NCBI GenBank assembly: GCA_963575745.1 | Contig: CAUYUJ010018881.1 | Coordinates: 1-62,000, forward strand | DNA length: 62,000 nt | Direction of reading: 5' to 3' | From: Prorocentrum cordatum | Lineage: Eukaryota; Sar; Dinophyceae; Prorocentrales; Prorocentraceae | Shown: positions 20,959 through 32,100 of the stretch, piece by piece | Layout of the letters: each line of letters begins with the position of its first letter | Numbering within the stretch: the stretch's first letter is position 1 | The notes under the pieces: generated by a model | Told to the model about the DNA's origin: nothing | What the model saw: the letters and a program-made list of their open reading frames with translations, nothing else | Database searches by the model: none | Position numbers and translations under genes: made by a program

Positions 20959-21559
20959 CGTCGTGGCGGGGCCGCCCCAGCCTGGCGCCCGCCCCCCCCC
21001 CCCCCCCCCCCGCCGCTCCCTGGGGGGCCGCCCGCGAACCGCGGCCCAAATGACGACGGCGCCGGCTTCAGCGACGGCAGGGGTGGCACCGTGCGCGTCT
21101 CATCGGCGCTCATCCATCGATTCGTTGAAGCCGACGCCGCTTTTGTGCGGCGCAAGAGGGCCAAGAAGCGGTTGCTCAATTCCTCAGATATTAGAACCCT
21201 TTAAAAATGCGAAAACAAACACAGACAATACAAACAACGAAAAGAACAATAACAAACACACTCAAACTAAACTGACAACATATAACACGACAGAGACACA
21301 GAAGAAAAAAAGTTAACTAGTGCACAAACAAATTGAACCATGCTAAATAATCACATGTCAAATGCAACACGCGATCAGGGCAAATGCGAAAATCGCACCT
21401 CTCTTTCCTCGCCCTTGCACCTCCTCGCCCCCGCCCCCCCCTCGCGTCTTCTTTGAAGATTTGCGTGTGAGGGGGGGGGGGGGGGATCACTGCGGTTCTC
21501 TTGATGGGGTTGCGAAGGGTTTGAGCAGTGTACTTACCTGGGGAGGTAGCGGGCCATAG

Positions 21560-21910
21560 TCTCTCGTCGTCGTCGGTCGTCGTCGGTCGTCGTCGTCGTC
21601 GTCGTCGTCGGTCGTCGTCGTCGTCGTCGCCGTCGGCGTCGTCGTTGTCGTCCTCGTCCTCGTCGTCCTTGTCGTCGTTCGTCGTCGTCATTGTCGCCGT
21701 CGTAGCCGTAGTCGTTGTCGCCGTCCTCGACGTCGTAGTCTTAGTCGTCGTCGTCGTCCGTCGTCGTCGTCGTCGTCGCCGTCTTCACTACCGACCTTGC
21801 GACGACGATGACGACGACGACGACCGACGTCGACGACGACGAACGACGACGACGAACGACGACGACGAACGACGACGACGAACGACGCGGGGCGACGAAG
21901 GCCGACGACG

Positions 21911-21941
<31 letters not shown>

Positions 21942-22059
21942 GCGACGGCGACGTCAACGTCGACGGCGACGACGAGGACGACGACGACGACGACGAGTAC
22001 GAGTACGAGTGCGAGTGCGAGCACGACGACGACGGCGGCGACGATGACGATGACGACGA

Positions 22060-22112
<53 letters not shown>

Positions 22113-22119
22113 TCGACGA

Positions 22120-22161
<42 letters not shown>

Positions 22162-22225
22162 ACGACGATGACGACGACGCCGACGAATGACGACGGCAAC
22201 GGCGACGACGACGACAACGGGAAGG
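21560..22225 (+). repeat. GTC arm then GAC arm, opposed triplet arrays
   Basis: GTCGTC-type repeats (21561-21785) are followed by GACGAC-type repeats (21799-22220), which are their reverse complement. Together they can pair over more than 200 bases. Long frames are Arg, Ser, Thr, Asp or Val runs and are not genes. Confidence 0.95.
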
Positions 22226-22435
22226 TCGGCGGTGCGCAGCGTGGGCCGTGGCTTGCCAGGGGGAAGGGGGGGGGCTTCCGCGGGGGGCAGGGAGGGCTTC
22301 AGATAGGAAGCGCCCCGTGGGTGTCCAGCGGTGCCCCGTGGTAAGATCGGAGTTGAGATCGATCGTGAGACAAATCGTGGGATGGATAGTGAGTTCGATA
22401 GAGAGGTCGATCGTGATATCCTTCGCGATGTCGCA

Positions 22436-22552
22436 GCCGTCGTAGTCGCCGTCGTCGTCGTCGTCGTCGCCCTCGTCGTCGTCCACGTCGTCGTCGTCGT
22501 CGTCGCTATCGTCGTCGCCATCGTCGTCGTCGTCGTCGCCGTCGCACGGGTC
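22436..22552 (+). repeat. second GTC triplet array
   Basis: A GTCGTCGTC array in the orientation of the first arm, separated from the GAC arm by about 210 bases that include GATCGATCGTGA-like short repeats (22345-22425). Confidence 0.9.
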
Positions 22553-22765
22553 CTTTTCGTGCCCCTGAGACTCTGTGCTGAACCTACAATGGCTCATCTC
22601 GGGCCTCTGTGCTTAACCTAGAATCTGTCGTTTTCGGGCCTCCGTGCTGAACCTATAGTGATTATAGTGGGTCTTCTCGGGCCTCTGTGCTGAACCTATA
22701 ATTGGTCCTTTTCGGGCCCCTGTGCTGAACCTGTAACGGGTCCTTTCGGGCCTCCGTGCTGAATG
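22553..22765 (+). repeat. about 35-bp tandem repeat, CTCTGTGCTGAACCTATA
   Basis: Five to six units contain TCGGGCCTCTGTGCTGAACC followed by TAWARTGG(GT)CTTTT, with a 10-base insertion in one unit. Confidence 0.9.
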
Positions 22766-22789
22766 AACTCCAAGGCTTCAAAGGCATCG

Positions 22790-23345
22790 GACTTAAGATG
22801 CCCAAAGCGTTCTTCCTGTGGAAGAACGCTTTGGTCATTGAGGCCATATTTGATGCGTTGAAGGCCCTCTTGGGGCCATCGATGAACGAGGGGGGGGGGG
22901 GGTTCTAACTCGCCCCCGCCCTCCCCCCTCCCCGTCGGGGCCCTAAAATGACCCGCTTGGGCCCCCCTTGGGCAGCTCTTGGGGCGGTCTTGAGTCTTGG
23001 GCGCCCCAGGGGCGGTCTTGGGGCCCTCTTGGGCCATCTTGGAGCCATCTTGAGGCCTCAAGAGCCGTTCGGGCGCCAAAAGGCGATAACGCAACAACAA
23101 ACATTGAAAACAGAATGGGTTTGAAGGTTTGAAGGGATTTGGCTTCTTGAAAGCCTTCTTGGGGGGCTCGAAGGGCACTTGGGGCCGTCCTGGGGCGGCC
23201 CTGAGAGCTCTTGGATGCATGGTGGTAACTATATTGAACCATCTTGGGGTATATTGCAAGATATTGGAAGCCATCTTGACCTCCCTGGGGCCCTCGCGGG
23301 GGCATCTTGGGCCATCTTGGGCGCTCCAACGCCTCGCGGCCCACC
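22790..23345 (+). repeat. dispersed GGGGCC/CTCTTGG repeat, copy 3
   Basis: It shares with copy 1, in order: ATATTTGATGCGTTG, a G run, ATGACCCGCTTGGGCC, GGGCGGTCTTG, a short A-rich piece with AACATTGA, CTTCTTGAAAGCCTTCTTGG, GGGCTCGAAGGGCACTTGGG, CTCTTGGATGCATG, GGTAACTATATTGA and CATCTTGG. It is the least rearranged partner of copy 1. Confidence 0.85.
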
Positions 23346-23778
23346 CCGTCCAGGCCCGGGGGGGGGGGGGGGGGGCAGGGGGAGGGGGAACCCTCTCCCC
23401 GAAGGGGAAGAAGGGGGTTTAGCAACACAAGCTCTCCAGACCACTCGCGCCCTAACGGGCTGATGGGATTTTCTGCGGGGGCGGGCGGATGGGGGGCGCG
23501 GGGTAGTCGGTGCTCGGCGCGTTTTATTGGTCGCCCGCGGGGTCGGCCCAACTTTCGGGGATCTTTTTCAGGGGCAGCTTTGAGGCGGGCGCAACGAAAA
23601 CGCCGCGCGAGGGGCATCGCTTGCAAGAGCGCATTTACGTTTACAGCCGGGTCTCTGAAACCGCACTCGCCGGTTCGCCCGACGCGGGCTGGCGGGCGAG
23701 GAACGGGGGCAGGGCAGTTGGGGGAGGAGGCCAGTTGCATTAAACCAGTAACGTTTCGGGAGGGGGGGAGGGGGAGCT

Positions 23779-25752
23779 TTGTTCTCGACCCGCCCAGAGG
23801 CGCTGGGCGGGAGCAGGGCGAGGGCCTTGACAGGGAACGATGAGGCCGTGAAGCACTACCTCCGCATGGTCTCCCCGACGTCGCCCGTCGAGCCGTTCAG
23901 CCACCTGTCCCCGAAAGTGTTCGATTGCGCTATGACGGCCCCCGAGAAGATTAAGACCTTCAGCGTGGCCATATTCAAAGATTTTCTTCTCCCAGAGATG
24001 GCGAAAGGCATGGTGAACGCTGAGAATTGGGTCAGGCTGTCAAGGTCAATCGGTGATTTCATTCAGGATCTTGTGTCGAGCCCCGATGAGTCTTTCGAGG
24101 ACGATGTCCTGGCTAGCATGCTCGACGTGGCTGGCATGATCCGCGGCATCATCTCCCTTGGCGGCACTGGCTTGCAGGAGCGCTGCAGCGCCATATCCGA
24201 GTTGCAGTCGCTGTGGTCCTACGTCGGAAAGCTTAGCAAGAAGCTGATCTGCAGCGTTGCCAATGACATCGTCCGCGACCAGGGCATGCTGCAGAGGATG
24301 AAGGATGTCTGCGAGAACGAGGCCGTTCTCACTGAAGCCAATGATGAGGTAAATGAGTACATGGAGACCCTTGACGACGAGAGCTACAGGAATGGTGACT
24401 ACGTTTCGCGGTTGAAGATACTGGGGCCGATTTGCAGTAGCATCGCCAATTGGAACTCCACTATTCCAGAAGGTATGCTCGGTGAGTTCTGCACGTATGT
24501 CCAGACGCGTGTCAAAGAGGCTATCGCCGAGCATATCCAGGACGCCAGCGATGACTATAGCAAGTGGGGTGACATGACAACGTTGCAGAAACTTATCGCC
24601 GAGATTGGATATGTATTTTCACAGGAGCAGACCGTCGCCGAGGCTGAGGGCAAGATTGGGAAGGCCATGTCCGATACCGAAGGCGCCATCAGGTTGCAAA
24701 AGGTCGCTGCAGCTTGCGATGGTATCCAGGACACGGTGGCTAATGGCCATCACAATGGCGTCGACAGCCAAGACGATTCGCATTGGCGAGCTCAGATTGC
24801 GCACATGGACGCGCGCGCCACTACCGCACACCAGGTCGGAGGGACTTTTGACGAGCACATGAATGCTCATATCGTAACTTTCGTGAAGAATATGACGGCT
24901 CACTTGTGGTCGCATGTCAACGAGCAGCCTACGAAGCTCCTCTTCAACGCGACGGTGAAGCTGACGGACTTGATGGTGTCGGGGACGGAGAAGGATCGGC
25001 AGAAGGCGGCGCTACGGGTTTTGAACTCTTACTACCAGCTGCGCAGCTCGACCGATATCTTTGGGGCTGACGACGCCGCCATGAAGAATGCCATCAGCGG
25101 TGGCGTGATATCTGACGCGCAGGTTGCCGTTGTGCAGTCTGCCCTGGCGACGATGAAGATGGACATGCCCGTGGAGCTCGCTGACGCGGGCGCGGCTTGC
25201 GCGGCTGAGATCGCTTGGGCCGAGAAGGCCATCGAGGTGGCCAAGGGCACGGCGGTTGCCAGGGCCGTGGAGAACATGCGGAAGAGCAACGTCCATATCA
25301 CCGAGTTGCTCCAGCGCCAGACGGACGCGGACAACAACGATTGGTTGGACAAGATGCGCACTAAGATGAGCTTAAAGGAGCTGGACAAGATCGCGAAGCA
25401 GTTCGGGGTCAACAAAGTTCACCCACGCGAGGTCGATGAAGCTTTCATCACGTCTTCGGATTTCCGTGACGAGCTCAAGACAACGTGCGGGGGGTTCGAT
25501 GTGGACGTCAATACCAAGATGGAGTACAGCTCGTCCGTTAAGTTGGCCCGCTCCGTGGAGGTCCTGGTCAGCGCCTACGGGCTCCTCCATTTCGCGGTCG
25601 ACCCGCCGAAGGACAAGGTGCAGGCCTTGAGGGCGGTGCGCAAGTTCTTGTCCACTGTGGCCAATACCGAGCTGGATCAGGAGAAGGATCATGAGCGCCA
25701 TGTGCCCAAGTATCTCATCGATGCGGTGAAGAAGCAGTACCATATTTCATAG
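23779..25752 (+). CDS. large alpha-helical protein of unknown function
   Basis: The frame gives about 640-657 residues of normal, low-bias composition. It is the best gene in the left half by texture, ending at TAG 25750-25752. The first convincing residues are GNDEAVKHYLRMVSPTSPVE near 23838. An acceptor-like TTGACAG precedes them, so 23779 may lie in an intron or UTR. The protein is almost entirely predicted helix (FSVAIFKDFLLPEMAKGMV, LQSLWSYVGKLSKKLI, VEVLVSAYGLLHFAV) with several Cys but no zinc pattern, no signal peptide and no obvious membrane segment. No catalytic motif or family is recognised. It could be a single-exon retrocopy, the last exon of a longer gene, or a mobile-element protein. 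Nothing nearby indicates its role. Confidence 0.65.
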   Translation: MFSTRPEALGGSRARALTGNDEAVKHYLRMVSPTSPVEPFSHLSPKVFDCAMTAPEKIKTFSVAIFKDFLLPEMAKGMVNAENWVRLSRSIGDFIQDLVSSPDESFEDDVLASMLDVAGMIRGIISLGGTGLQERCSAISELQSLWSYVGKLSKKLICSVANDIVRDQGMLQRMKDVCENEAVLTEANDEVNEYMETLDDESYRNGDYVSRLKILGPICSSIANWNSTIPEGMLGEFCTYVQTRVKEAIAEHIQDASDDYSKWGDMTTLQKLIAEIGYVFSQEQTVAEAEGKIGKAMSDTEGAIRLQKVAAACDGIQDTVANGHHNGVDSQDDSHWRAQIAHMDARATTAHQVGGTFDEHMNAHIVTFVKNMTAHLWSHVNEQPTKLLFNATVKLTDLMVSGTEKDRQKAALRVLNSYYQLRSSTDIFGADDAAMKNAISGGVISDAQVAVVQSALATMKMDMPVELADAGAACAAEIAWAEKAIEVAKGTAVARAVENMRKSNVHITELLQRQTDADNNDWLDKMRTKMSLKELDKIAKQFGVNKVHPREVDEAFITSSDFRDELKTTCGGFDVDVNTKMEYSSSVKLARSVEVLVSAYGLLHFAVDPPKDKVQALRAVRKFLSTVANTELDQEKDHERHVPKYLIDAVKKQYHIS

Positions 25753-26284
25753 GCGGTGCGGCTCGCCATGGGGACGTTCATTGTGTAGGTTTTCGTGCAC
25801 GCTCGGCCCTGGTTTTCTTATGCGCCTGATTGTACGCCGTTGTTTTATCCATGTGTTCTGTCATGTTGTATCTTTGCATGGTGCATCCTCCCTCGCTACA
25901 CTCGCTACACTAACACATAACAGTGAAACAACACGGTATCCCTCAGGCTTTCACTCTTGAGCCCAAGGCCGTCTTGCTGCGAGTGCGTTTCTTAGGGTTG
26001 CGATGCATTCGCGATGCAGGGTGGCGCAGTGCTGCATTGTGGTTTCGATGTTCCTTGCAAGCAGGTCCCGCGCATGTAGCGCAGTGCTCAGACACGTTTC
26101 GCTCGCGCCCCCCTCCCTCGACGGCCGCAGTTTGGGATGTCAGAGGCGAGGGCCTCATGCCGAGAGCTGCAGGTACGAATGATGCGTGTGCCCAGTCTGC
26201 CGCCGTCTCCTGCCACCGTCTCCTCTACCATGCCCGCTGCCACCATCCCCCGTTGTTCGGAGGCCTGTCGGAGCGTCTGTGTGG
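25753..26284. other. no gene seen downstream of the helical protein
   Basis: Mixed-composition sequence with a lower GC stretch (25790-25920), probably 3' flank of the preceding gene. No motif-bearing frame is present. Confidence 0.4.
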
Positions 26285-26988
26285 GAGGGTGAACGGGGGG
26301 AGGGGTGAGAGGGGCTTTTGGCGGTCCCAGGGCCGCCGTTGAGCGTCTTGGGTGCATCGGGTGCCATCTTGGAGCTTCTTGGGGTGCCTCTAGGAGATCT
26401 CAACAATTTCTGAGGCGTCTCCAGTGGCCGTCTTGGCGCCTCCTGGGGCCCTCTTGGGTCGCCCCTGGGGCCTCTGGGGCAATCCTGGAACCATGCTGGG
26501 GGGCATCGGTCAAAGAAGGTGATGGTCGCAATTAGCAGTTGCGTTCGAGAGTGTTTGAAATAACATATTCTTTTTCTCCTGGAGCGCTCATGGGTCCGTA
26601 TCGGGTTCTCGTTGGCATCTCATGGGGCCCCCTGTGGCCCCCGTAGAGTTGGCCTGAGGCATCGGGTGGCCGCCGTAAGCGGAAACGGCGAAACAGCAAA
26701 CCACGGTGGATGCCTTTAGGTGCTTGGATGGTTCATGTTTTTGTGAGCTTTCTAGAACGTCTGTGCCACTTGGAGCCGTCTCGGGGCGGTCTTTATGCAG
26801 GTGGGAGCACATTGGATGCCATATTGCGGCATCTTAACCAATATTGGAGGCCCGCTCGCCTTCTCCGAGGCGCCCTTGGAGACGTGTGGGGCCATCTTGG
26901 ACGCCCTGGCCGCTCGCGGGGCGCCCCGCCCAAGCGATGGGTGGCGCGGGGTGGGTGGTGGTGGTGGTGGTGGTGGTGGTGCGGGGGT

Positions 26989-27027
<39 letters not shown>
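26285..27027 (+). repeat. diverged dispersed-repeat copies and a poly(G) run
   Basis: CTTGGGTGCATCGGGTGCCA, TCTTGGCGCCTCCTGGGGCC (26340-26500) and CCATATTGCGGCATCTTAAC, GGCCCGCTCGCC (26800-26940) resemble the dispersed family. GGTGGTGGT leads into an almost pure G run at 26986-27027. Confidence 0.7.
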
Positions 27028-27029
<2 letters not shown>

Positions 27030-27039
27030 TTCCTCCCGG

Positions 27040-27690
27040 GAGCCCTGGAGATGAAGAAGGGGGTTGCAAGGGGAAGCCTTCCAGGGGATTGGGGTGGGGG
27101 GCGAACTGTTTATGTTCAATGACGCGCCCCCTCCAATGACCAGGGTTTCTACTGGGCACCGAGGCGATGATTCGGGATCCCAGCGGGGCGTTTGAGGGGC
27201 TTCATTTGGTTTCACGGGGCCTAGGGGCTCGAGGCTTTCCTGCTCCTCCTCCTCGGGCACGCAGAGGGTGAAGCGTGGCAAGTGCACATTGGCGACCACT
27301 GGGGTCGTGGTAAGGGCCCTTCTTCCCCCTTCAAGGGACGTGAGGGGCCCTTCCCTCGCTGCACTGGTGCAGCGCCCCGTGGCCAGTTGACCTGCAGTGC
27401 GCCTCTGCCCGCAAGTTGTATCCCCCCCCCACTCCGTTCCCTCTGTCTACCTTCCGATGGAGGGTGGACAGAGGGGGGAGCCCTTCCGCACCTTCCGTTC
27501 GGAGGGGAAGAAGGACCCCAGGAGAGCGGCACCCCGTACTTAGGGGCATTGCGCCTCAGGGGGCTGCGCGGGCGGGGGAGCAACGCCCTCCTTTCTTTTT
27601 TTGTTCGCCTGAAGGCAAGGTGCGCGTTCTGACCAGTACCAATTCCGAAGGCGAACCCAGCCGCGGCGATGACGAGGGACCTGGAGGCCG
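27040..27690. other. no supportable gene
   Basis: Frames are present on both strands but of biased composition. Direct short repeats such as GTGGACAGAGGGGGGAGCCC do not form an array. Confidence 0.4.
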
Positions 27691-29450
27691 AAAATCGCCC
27701 ACCTCCTCTTCTTATCCTCCTGGGCCCCAGCGTATGGTTCCCCGCGGGCTCCCTCCTAGCGGCGCCCCTGGGCCATGGGTGTCTGGGTCCCTGCCAGGGT
27801 CTCATCTGGGTTTCCCTGGGCTCGTGGGCTCGTTCCCGCTCCTCCTCCTCCTCCTCCTCCTCCTCCTCTTCCTCCTTCTCCTCCTCGGGCCTGGTTGGTT
27901 GGCTGGTTGGCTGGCTGGTTGGCCTCGGGCCTGATTGGCTTGGTTGGCTGGTTGGTTGTTGGTTGGTTGGTTGGCTGGCTGGCCTGGTTGCCAGACTTCC
28001 TTGCCCCTCCCCCACGGGCATGGTTGGTTGGCTGGTGGGCTGGTTGGTTGGCTGGGCGGGCTCTTTGGCCCCGACGTATGGCACCCCGCGGGCCCTCTCC
28101 TAACTGCGCCCCTTGGCCATGGGAGCCTGGGTCGAGTTTTTGTGTACCTGCCAGGGTCTCATCGGGGTTTGTCGGGGCTCGTGGGCTTGTTCCTGCTCCT
28201 CTTCCTCCCTGTCCCTCTCCTCGGGCCTGGTTGGTTGGCTGGTTGGCTGGCTTGCTGATGTTGCTGCGTCGGGTATTCTGCATTGCTGTTGCTGCGTCGG
28301 GTATTCTGTCTTGGTCATTCCGACATGCCTCTCGGCAAGGTCCGCCCCACCCGTGGGAAAATTGCGACAGTTACGGTTTTGACAGCCGCCTTGTGGCCCT
28401 TCCCTGCGCTGGCTGGTTGGCTGGCTGGTTGGTTGGCTGGACGGGCTCTTCGGCCCCAGCGTCGGGTTCCCCCGCGGGCTCTCCCCTAACGGCGCCCCTG
28501 GGCCATTGGTGTCTGGGTAGGTTTTTTCGGCTCCCTGCCATGGTCTCACCTGGGTTTCTCTGGGCTCGTGGGCTCGTTCCCGCTCCTCCTCCTCCTCCTC
28601 CTCCTCCTGTTCATCCTTCTCCTCCTCGGGCCTGGTTGGTTGGCTGATTGGCTGACTGGTTGGATTCGGGCCTGATCGGCTTGGTTGGCTGGTTGGCTGG
28701 CTGGTTGGCTGGCTGGCCTGGTTGCCAGGCTTCCCTGTCCCTCCTCCACGGGCATCGTTGGTTGGCTGGTTGGTTGGTTGGACGGGATCGTTGGCCCCGA
28801 CGTCTGGTTCCCCGCGGGCTCTCTCCTAACGGTGCCCCTTGGCCATGAGTGTCTGGGTAGAGTTGTTGCGCCCCTGCCAGGGTCTCCTCGGGGTTTCTGG
28901 GCTCGTGGGCTCGTTCCTGCTCCTCTTCCTCCCTCTCCTCGGGCCTGGTCGGTTGGCTGGCTGGCTGGCTTGCTGATGGTGCTGCGTCGGGTATTCTGTC
29001 TTGCTGCTGCTGCGTCGGGTATTCTGTCTTGGTCATTCCGACATGCCTCTCGGCAAGGTCCGCCCCCCCCGCGTGAGGAAATTGCGACGGTTGCGGTTTT
29101 GGCAGCCGCCCTGTGGCATTTCCCTGCGCTGGTTGGTTGACTGGCTGGTTGGTTGGCTGGACGGGCTCTTCGGCCCCAGCGTGGGGTTCCCCCGCGGGAT
29201 CTCTCCTAACGGTGCCCCTTGGCCATGTGTGTCTGGGTAGAGTTTTTGCGTCCCTGCCAGGGTCTCATGGGGGCTTATCAGGGCTCGTGGGCTCGTTCCT
29301 GCTCCTCCTCCTCCCTCTCGTCGGGCCTGGTTGGCTGGCTGGTTGGCTGGCTTGCTGCAGCTCGGCTGGGTCGTTGGCTGGTTGGCTGGTTGGTTGGCTG
29401 GTTGGCTTTGCCATTTCGACATGCCTCTCGGCAAGGTCCGCCCCCCACAC
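27690..29450 (+). repeat. 350-380 bp satellite with internal GGTTGGCT array
   Basis: About five units start at a CCCCGCGGGCTC block (27738, 28089, 28473, 28811, 29190). They continue GTGTCTGGGT, CTGCCAGGGTCTC, GGGCTCGTGGGCTCGTTCC, a TCCTCC tract, CTCGGGCCTGG and a run of GGTTGGCTGGTTGG words. Alternate units also contain GCTGCGTCGGGTATTCTG and CATGCCTCTCGGCAAGGTCC, pointing to a higher-order unit of about 720 bp. Frames read as Trp/Leu/Gly peptides. Confidence 0.9.
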
Positions 29451-29689
29451 GACAGTTGCGGATATGGCAGCCGCCCTGGGAAGGGCCATTTTAGCCATCT
29501 AGTTGGCAGGCGGCCCTATGCGGGCGCGCCCTCTCAGCGTGCAGCACGGACCCCTCGCGGTGGTATGCGTTTTTATTCACAACCATCTTGTGGTGTTGAG
29601 TCTTCGTTTTGAAGAGACGGTGCCCCGCGTGTCCGCTCCCGCTCCCGCTCATCCTCCCCCTCCTCCCTCCTCCCTCCTCCCTCTCATCA

Positions 29690-29758
29690 TCATCAGCAGC
29701 ATCATCATCACCAGCGTAATCATCAGCGTCATCATCACCATCATCACCGTCATCATCA
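29690..29758 (+). repeat. CATCAT microsatellite
   Basis: CATCATCAT and CACCATCAT words directly abut the second 90-bp array. Confidence 0.85.
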
Positions 29759-29760
29759 TC

Positions 29761-30682
29761 CCCGCACCCACTTCGGCACATCCCTCACGAGGATCGTGGC
29801 CCCATAGGGAGCTCCACCGAAGGCCCCAGTGGGAGGGTCCGCATGGCGGCCCCGCACCCACTTCGGCACACCCCTCACGAGGATCGCGGCCCGATAGGGA
29901 GCTCCACCGAAGGCCCCAGTGGGAGGATCCGCATGGCGGCCCCGCACCCATTTCGGCACACCCCTCACGAGGACCGTTGCCCCATAGGGAGCTCCACCGA
30001 AGGCCCCAGTGGGAGGGTCCGCATGGCGGCCCCGCACCCACTTCGGCACACCTCACGAGGATCGCTGCCGCAGAGGGAGCTCCACCGAAGGCCCCAGTGG
30101 GAGGGTCCGCATGGCAGCCCCGCGCCCACTTCGGCCCGCCCCTCACGAGGATCGTGGCCCCATAGGGAGCTCCACCGAAGGCCCCAGTGGGAGGGTCCGC
30201 ATGGCGGCCCCGTGCCCACTCGGGCTCACCCCTCACGAGGATCGTGGCCCTATAGGGAGTTCCACGGAAGGCCCCAGTGGGAGGGCCCGCATGGCGGCCC
30301 CGCGCCCAATTCGGCACACCCCTCACGAGGATCGTGGCTCCATAGGGAGCTCCACCGAAGGATCCAGTGGGAAGGTGCGCATGGCGGCCCCGCACCCACT
30401 TCGGCACGCCCCTCACGTGGATCGTGGCCCCATAGGGAGCTCCACCGAAGGCCCCAGTGGGAGGGTCCGCATGGCGGCCCCGCGCCCACTTCGGCACACC
30501 TCACGAGGATCGTGACCCCATAGGGAGCTCCACCGAAGGCCCCAGTGGGAGGGTCCGCATGGCGGCCCCGCGCCCACTTCGGCACACCCCTCGCAAGGAT
30601 CGTGGCCCCATAGGGGGCTCCACCGAAAGCGGCTCCCATAAGGCGGTATTCACAACTGCATATGGTTGGGTCCTTCGCCAGG
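29761..30682 (+). repeat. 90-bp tandem array, copy B, with the same 3' tail
   Basis: Nine to ten units of 87-90 bp, same unit as copy A (CCCACTTCGGCACACCCCTC, GAGGATCGTGGCCCCATAGG, GAGCTCCACCGAAGGCCCCA). It ends in the same tail (30626-30682: CGGTATTCACAACTGC, TCCTTCGCCAGG). Homology with copy A stops at the same CGCCAGG, so array plus tail behaves as one transferable unit. Confidence 0.95.
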
Positions 30683-30689
30683 ATATTTG

Positions 30690-31555
30690 TTTTGGAGCGC
30701 CGCCGCGTCATCTCATTGCCGACAAAAATGTAGCAATGTATTGATGGTCTGGCACGTGTTAAACTTGCGCGTGGCAAATGAGGTGTCGAGCGGTGTCTCT
30801 GTTTCTTGTTGCTTCAATTTAGCAGAGGTCGGCGATCTATATTTTTCTTGTCTGGAGTTTACGCAAGAGGCCATGAGCCACTCGCGAAACGCACTTGGCA
30901 TTTTTATATATTTTATTTTCGGCTCGACATATGTTTCAGCTGTTTTGCGAAAATGTAGAACAACAGTTTTTTAGATGTTTTTTTTGGTTTTCGGGATGCC
31001 ACTGCTGGGGCCGCCTGTAAGCTGCGGCGCCCGTCTCAAAGCTGGTCTCCCGTGTCGTTTTGGGCGCCTCGGGGTTTCCCTGTCTCAGCGCTGGGGCCGG
31101 TTTGGAATGTCCCTGAGGCAATGCGCATTCACCGCGTATCAGCACATGGTGTCCGCACTGGGCTCGATCGCTCGGCCTGTGTATTTTTCACAAGGACTGC
31201 AACGTCGGGGTCTATGCGTTCCCTCTGCCGGTACGTATCTTTCCATCCGCGCATCTGCTAGTAGACGCTCGGTTGTCTGCATTTGAAGGTGCTCTGCGCC
31301 CAGTGGAGGAGTGCGTGCGACGAATACGTGCTGCATCGCCGTTGTTCTGGGGGGCGCTTGGGTTTTCTGGGGCCGATTCTGCGAGGGAGGGTGGAGTTCT
31401 GGGTATCTGCCCCCCCCGTCGTCGATGATCCCTGCGCAGAGGTGATTCTGTGGGGTGGGATGGGTGGGAAGGCTGTAGAGTTCTGCTGAGGTTCTCTGGG
31501 GAGTCGGCGTGCGGGCTTAATGATGGTCGAAGGAAGTGCTACTTTAGGTGTCTGT
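30690..31555. other. lower-GC single-copy-looking stretch without a gene
   Basis: Composition drops (for example 30830-30975 has TTTTATATATTTTATTTT). Frames are short and carry no motif. Confidence 0.4.
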
Positions 31556-31559
31556 AAGT

Positions 31560-32100
31560 GGTCTACCCTTACGGGTAATGTACGGTTACCTCTAGGGTGT
31601 ACACCGAGGGCTACCGTTGGGGCTGAGCCCTAGGGTTCGTGTCGGGCAACCCCTGGGGAGGTCGACCCTGGGGCTACCCCTGGCGTTCGCCGGGGCTATC
31701 TTACGGTTACCCTTAGGGCGTTTTTTATGGATTATTTTTGGGGCTGGTCCCAGGGCTTACTCTGAGGGACTGCACCTAGGGCTGCCCCTGCGGCGTACAC
31801 CTAGGGATGCCCTGGGTCCTCTCCTAGGGCTGACCCCTGGGGCGTTCTGCTAGGGTTATTGGAGGTGCACCCCTTGTGTGTACCTTTGGGGCTCATCCCT
31901 GGGGATTCGCCTCATGGCCCCCTATGGGGCTATTTTAGGTTTACCACTTCCAGGGCCGACCTCTGGGCCATACTCTTAGGGCTGCCCATTGCTTACCTCT
32001 GGGGTTGGTCTTAGGGCTAGCCTTGGGTGTTAAGTAGGGATTACCCTTGGGAAGCTTAGGTCCTTCCGGGGAGCTTACCCCTTGGACGCCGAGGGCATTG
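31560..32100 (+). repeat. degenerate TAGGGCT/GGGGCTACCC repeats
   Basis: Words such as CTAGGGCTGCCC, CTTAGGGC, TTACCCTTAGGG and CCTGGGGCT recur every 20-30 bases in diverged form. It lies directly 5' of the Helitron-like coding block and may be its subterminal region or flanking DNA. Confidence 0.55.

Noticed and set aside
21528-22597. Several 220-277 codon Ser/Arg/Thr/Val frames
   Set aside because: These are triplet-repeat translations in all registers, not genes.
27221-29140. Trp/Leu/Gly and Gln/Pro/Thr repeat proteins on both strands
   Set aside because: They come from the GGTTGGCT satellite; unit length varies and the frame is not conserved between units.
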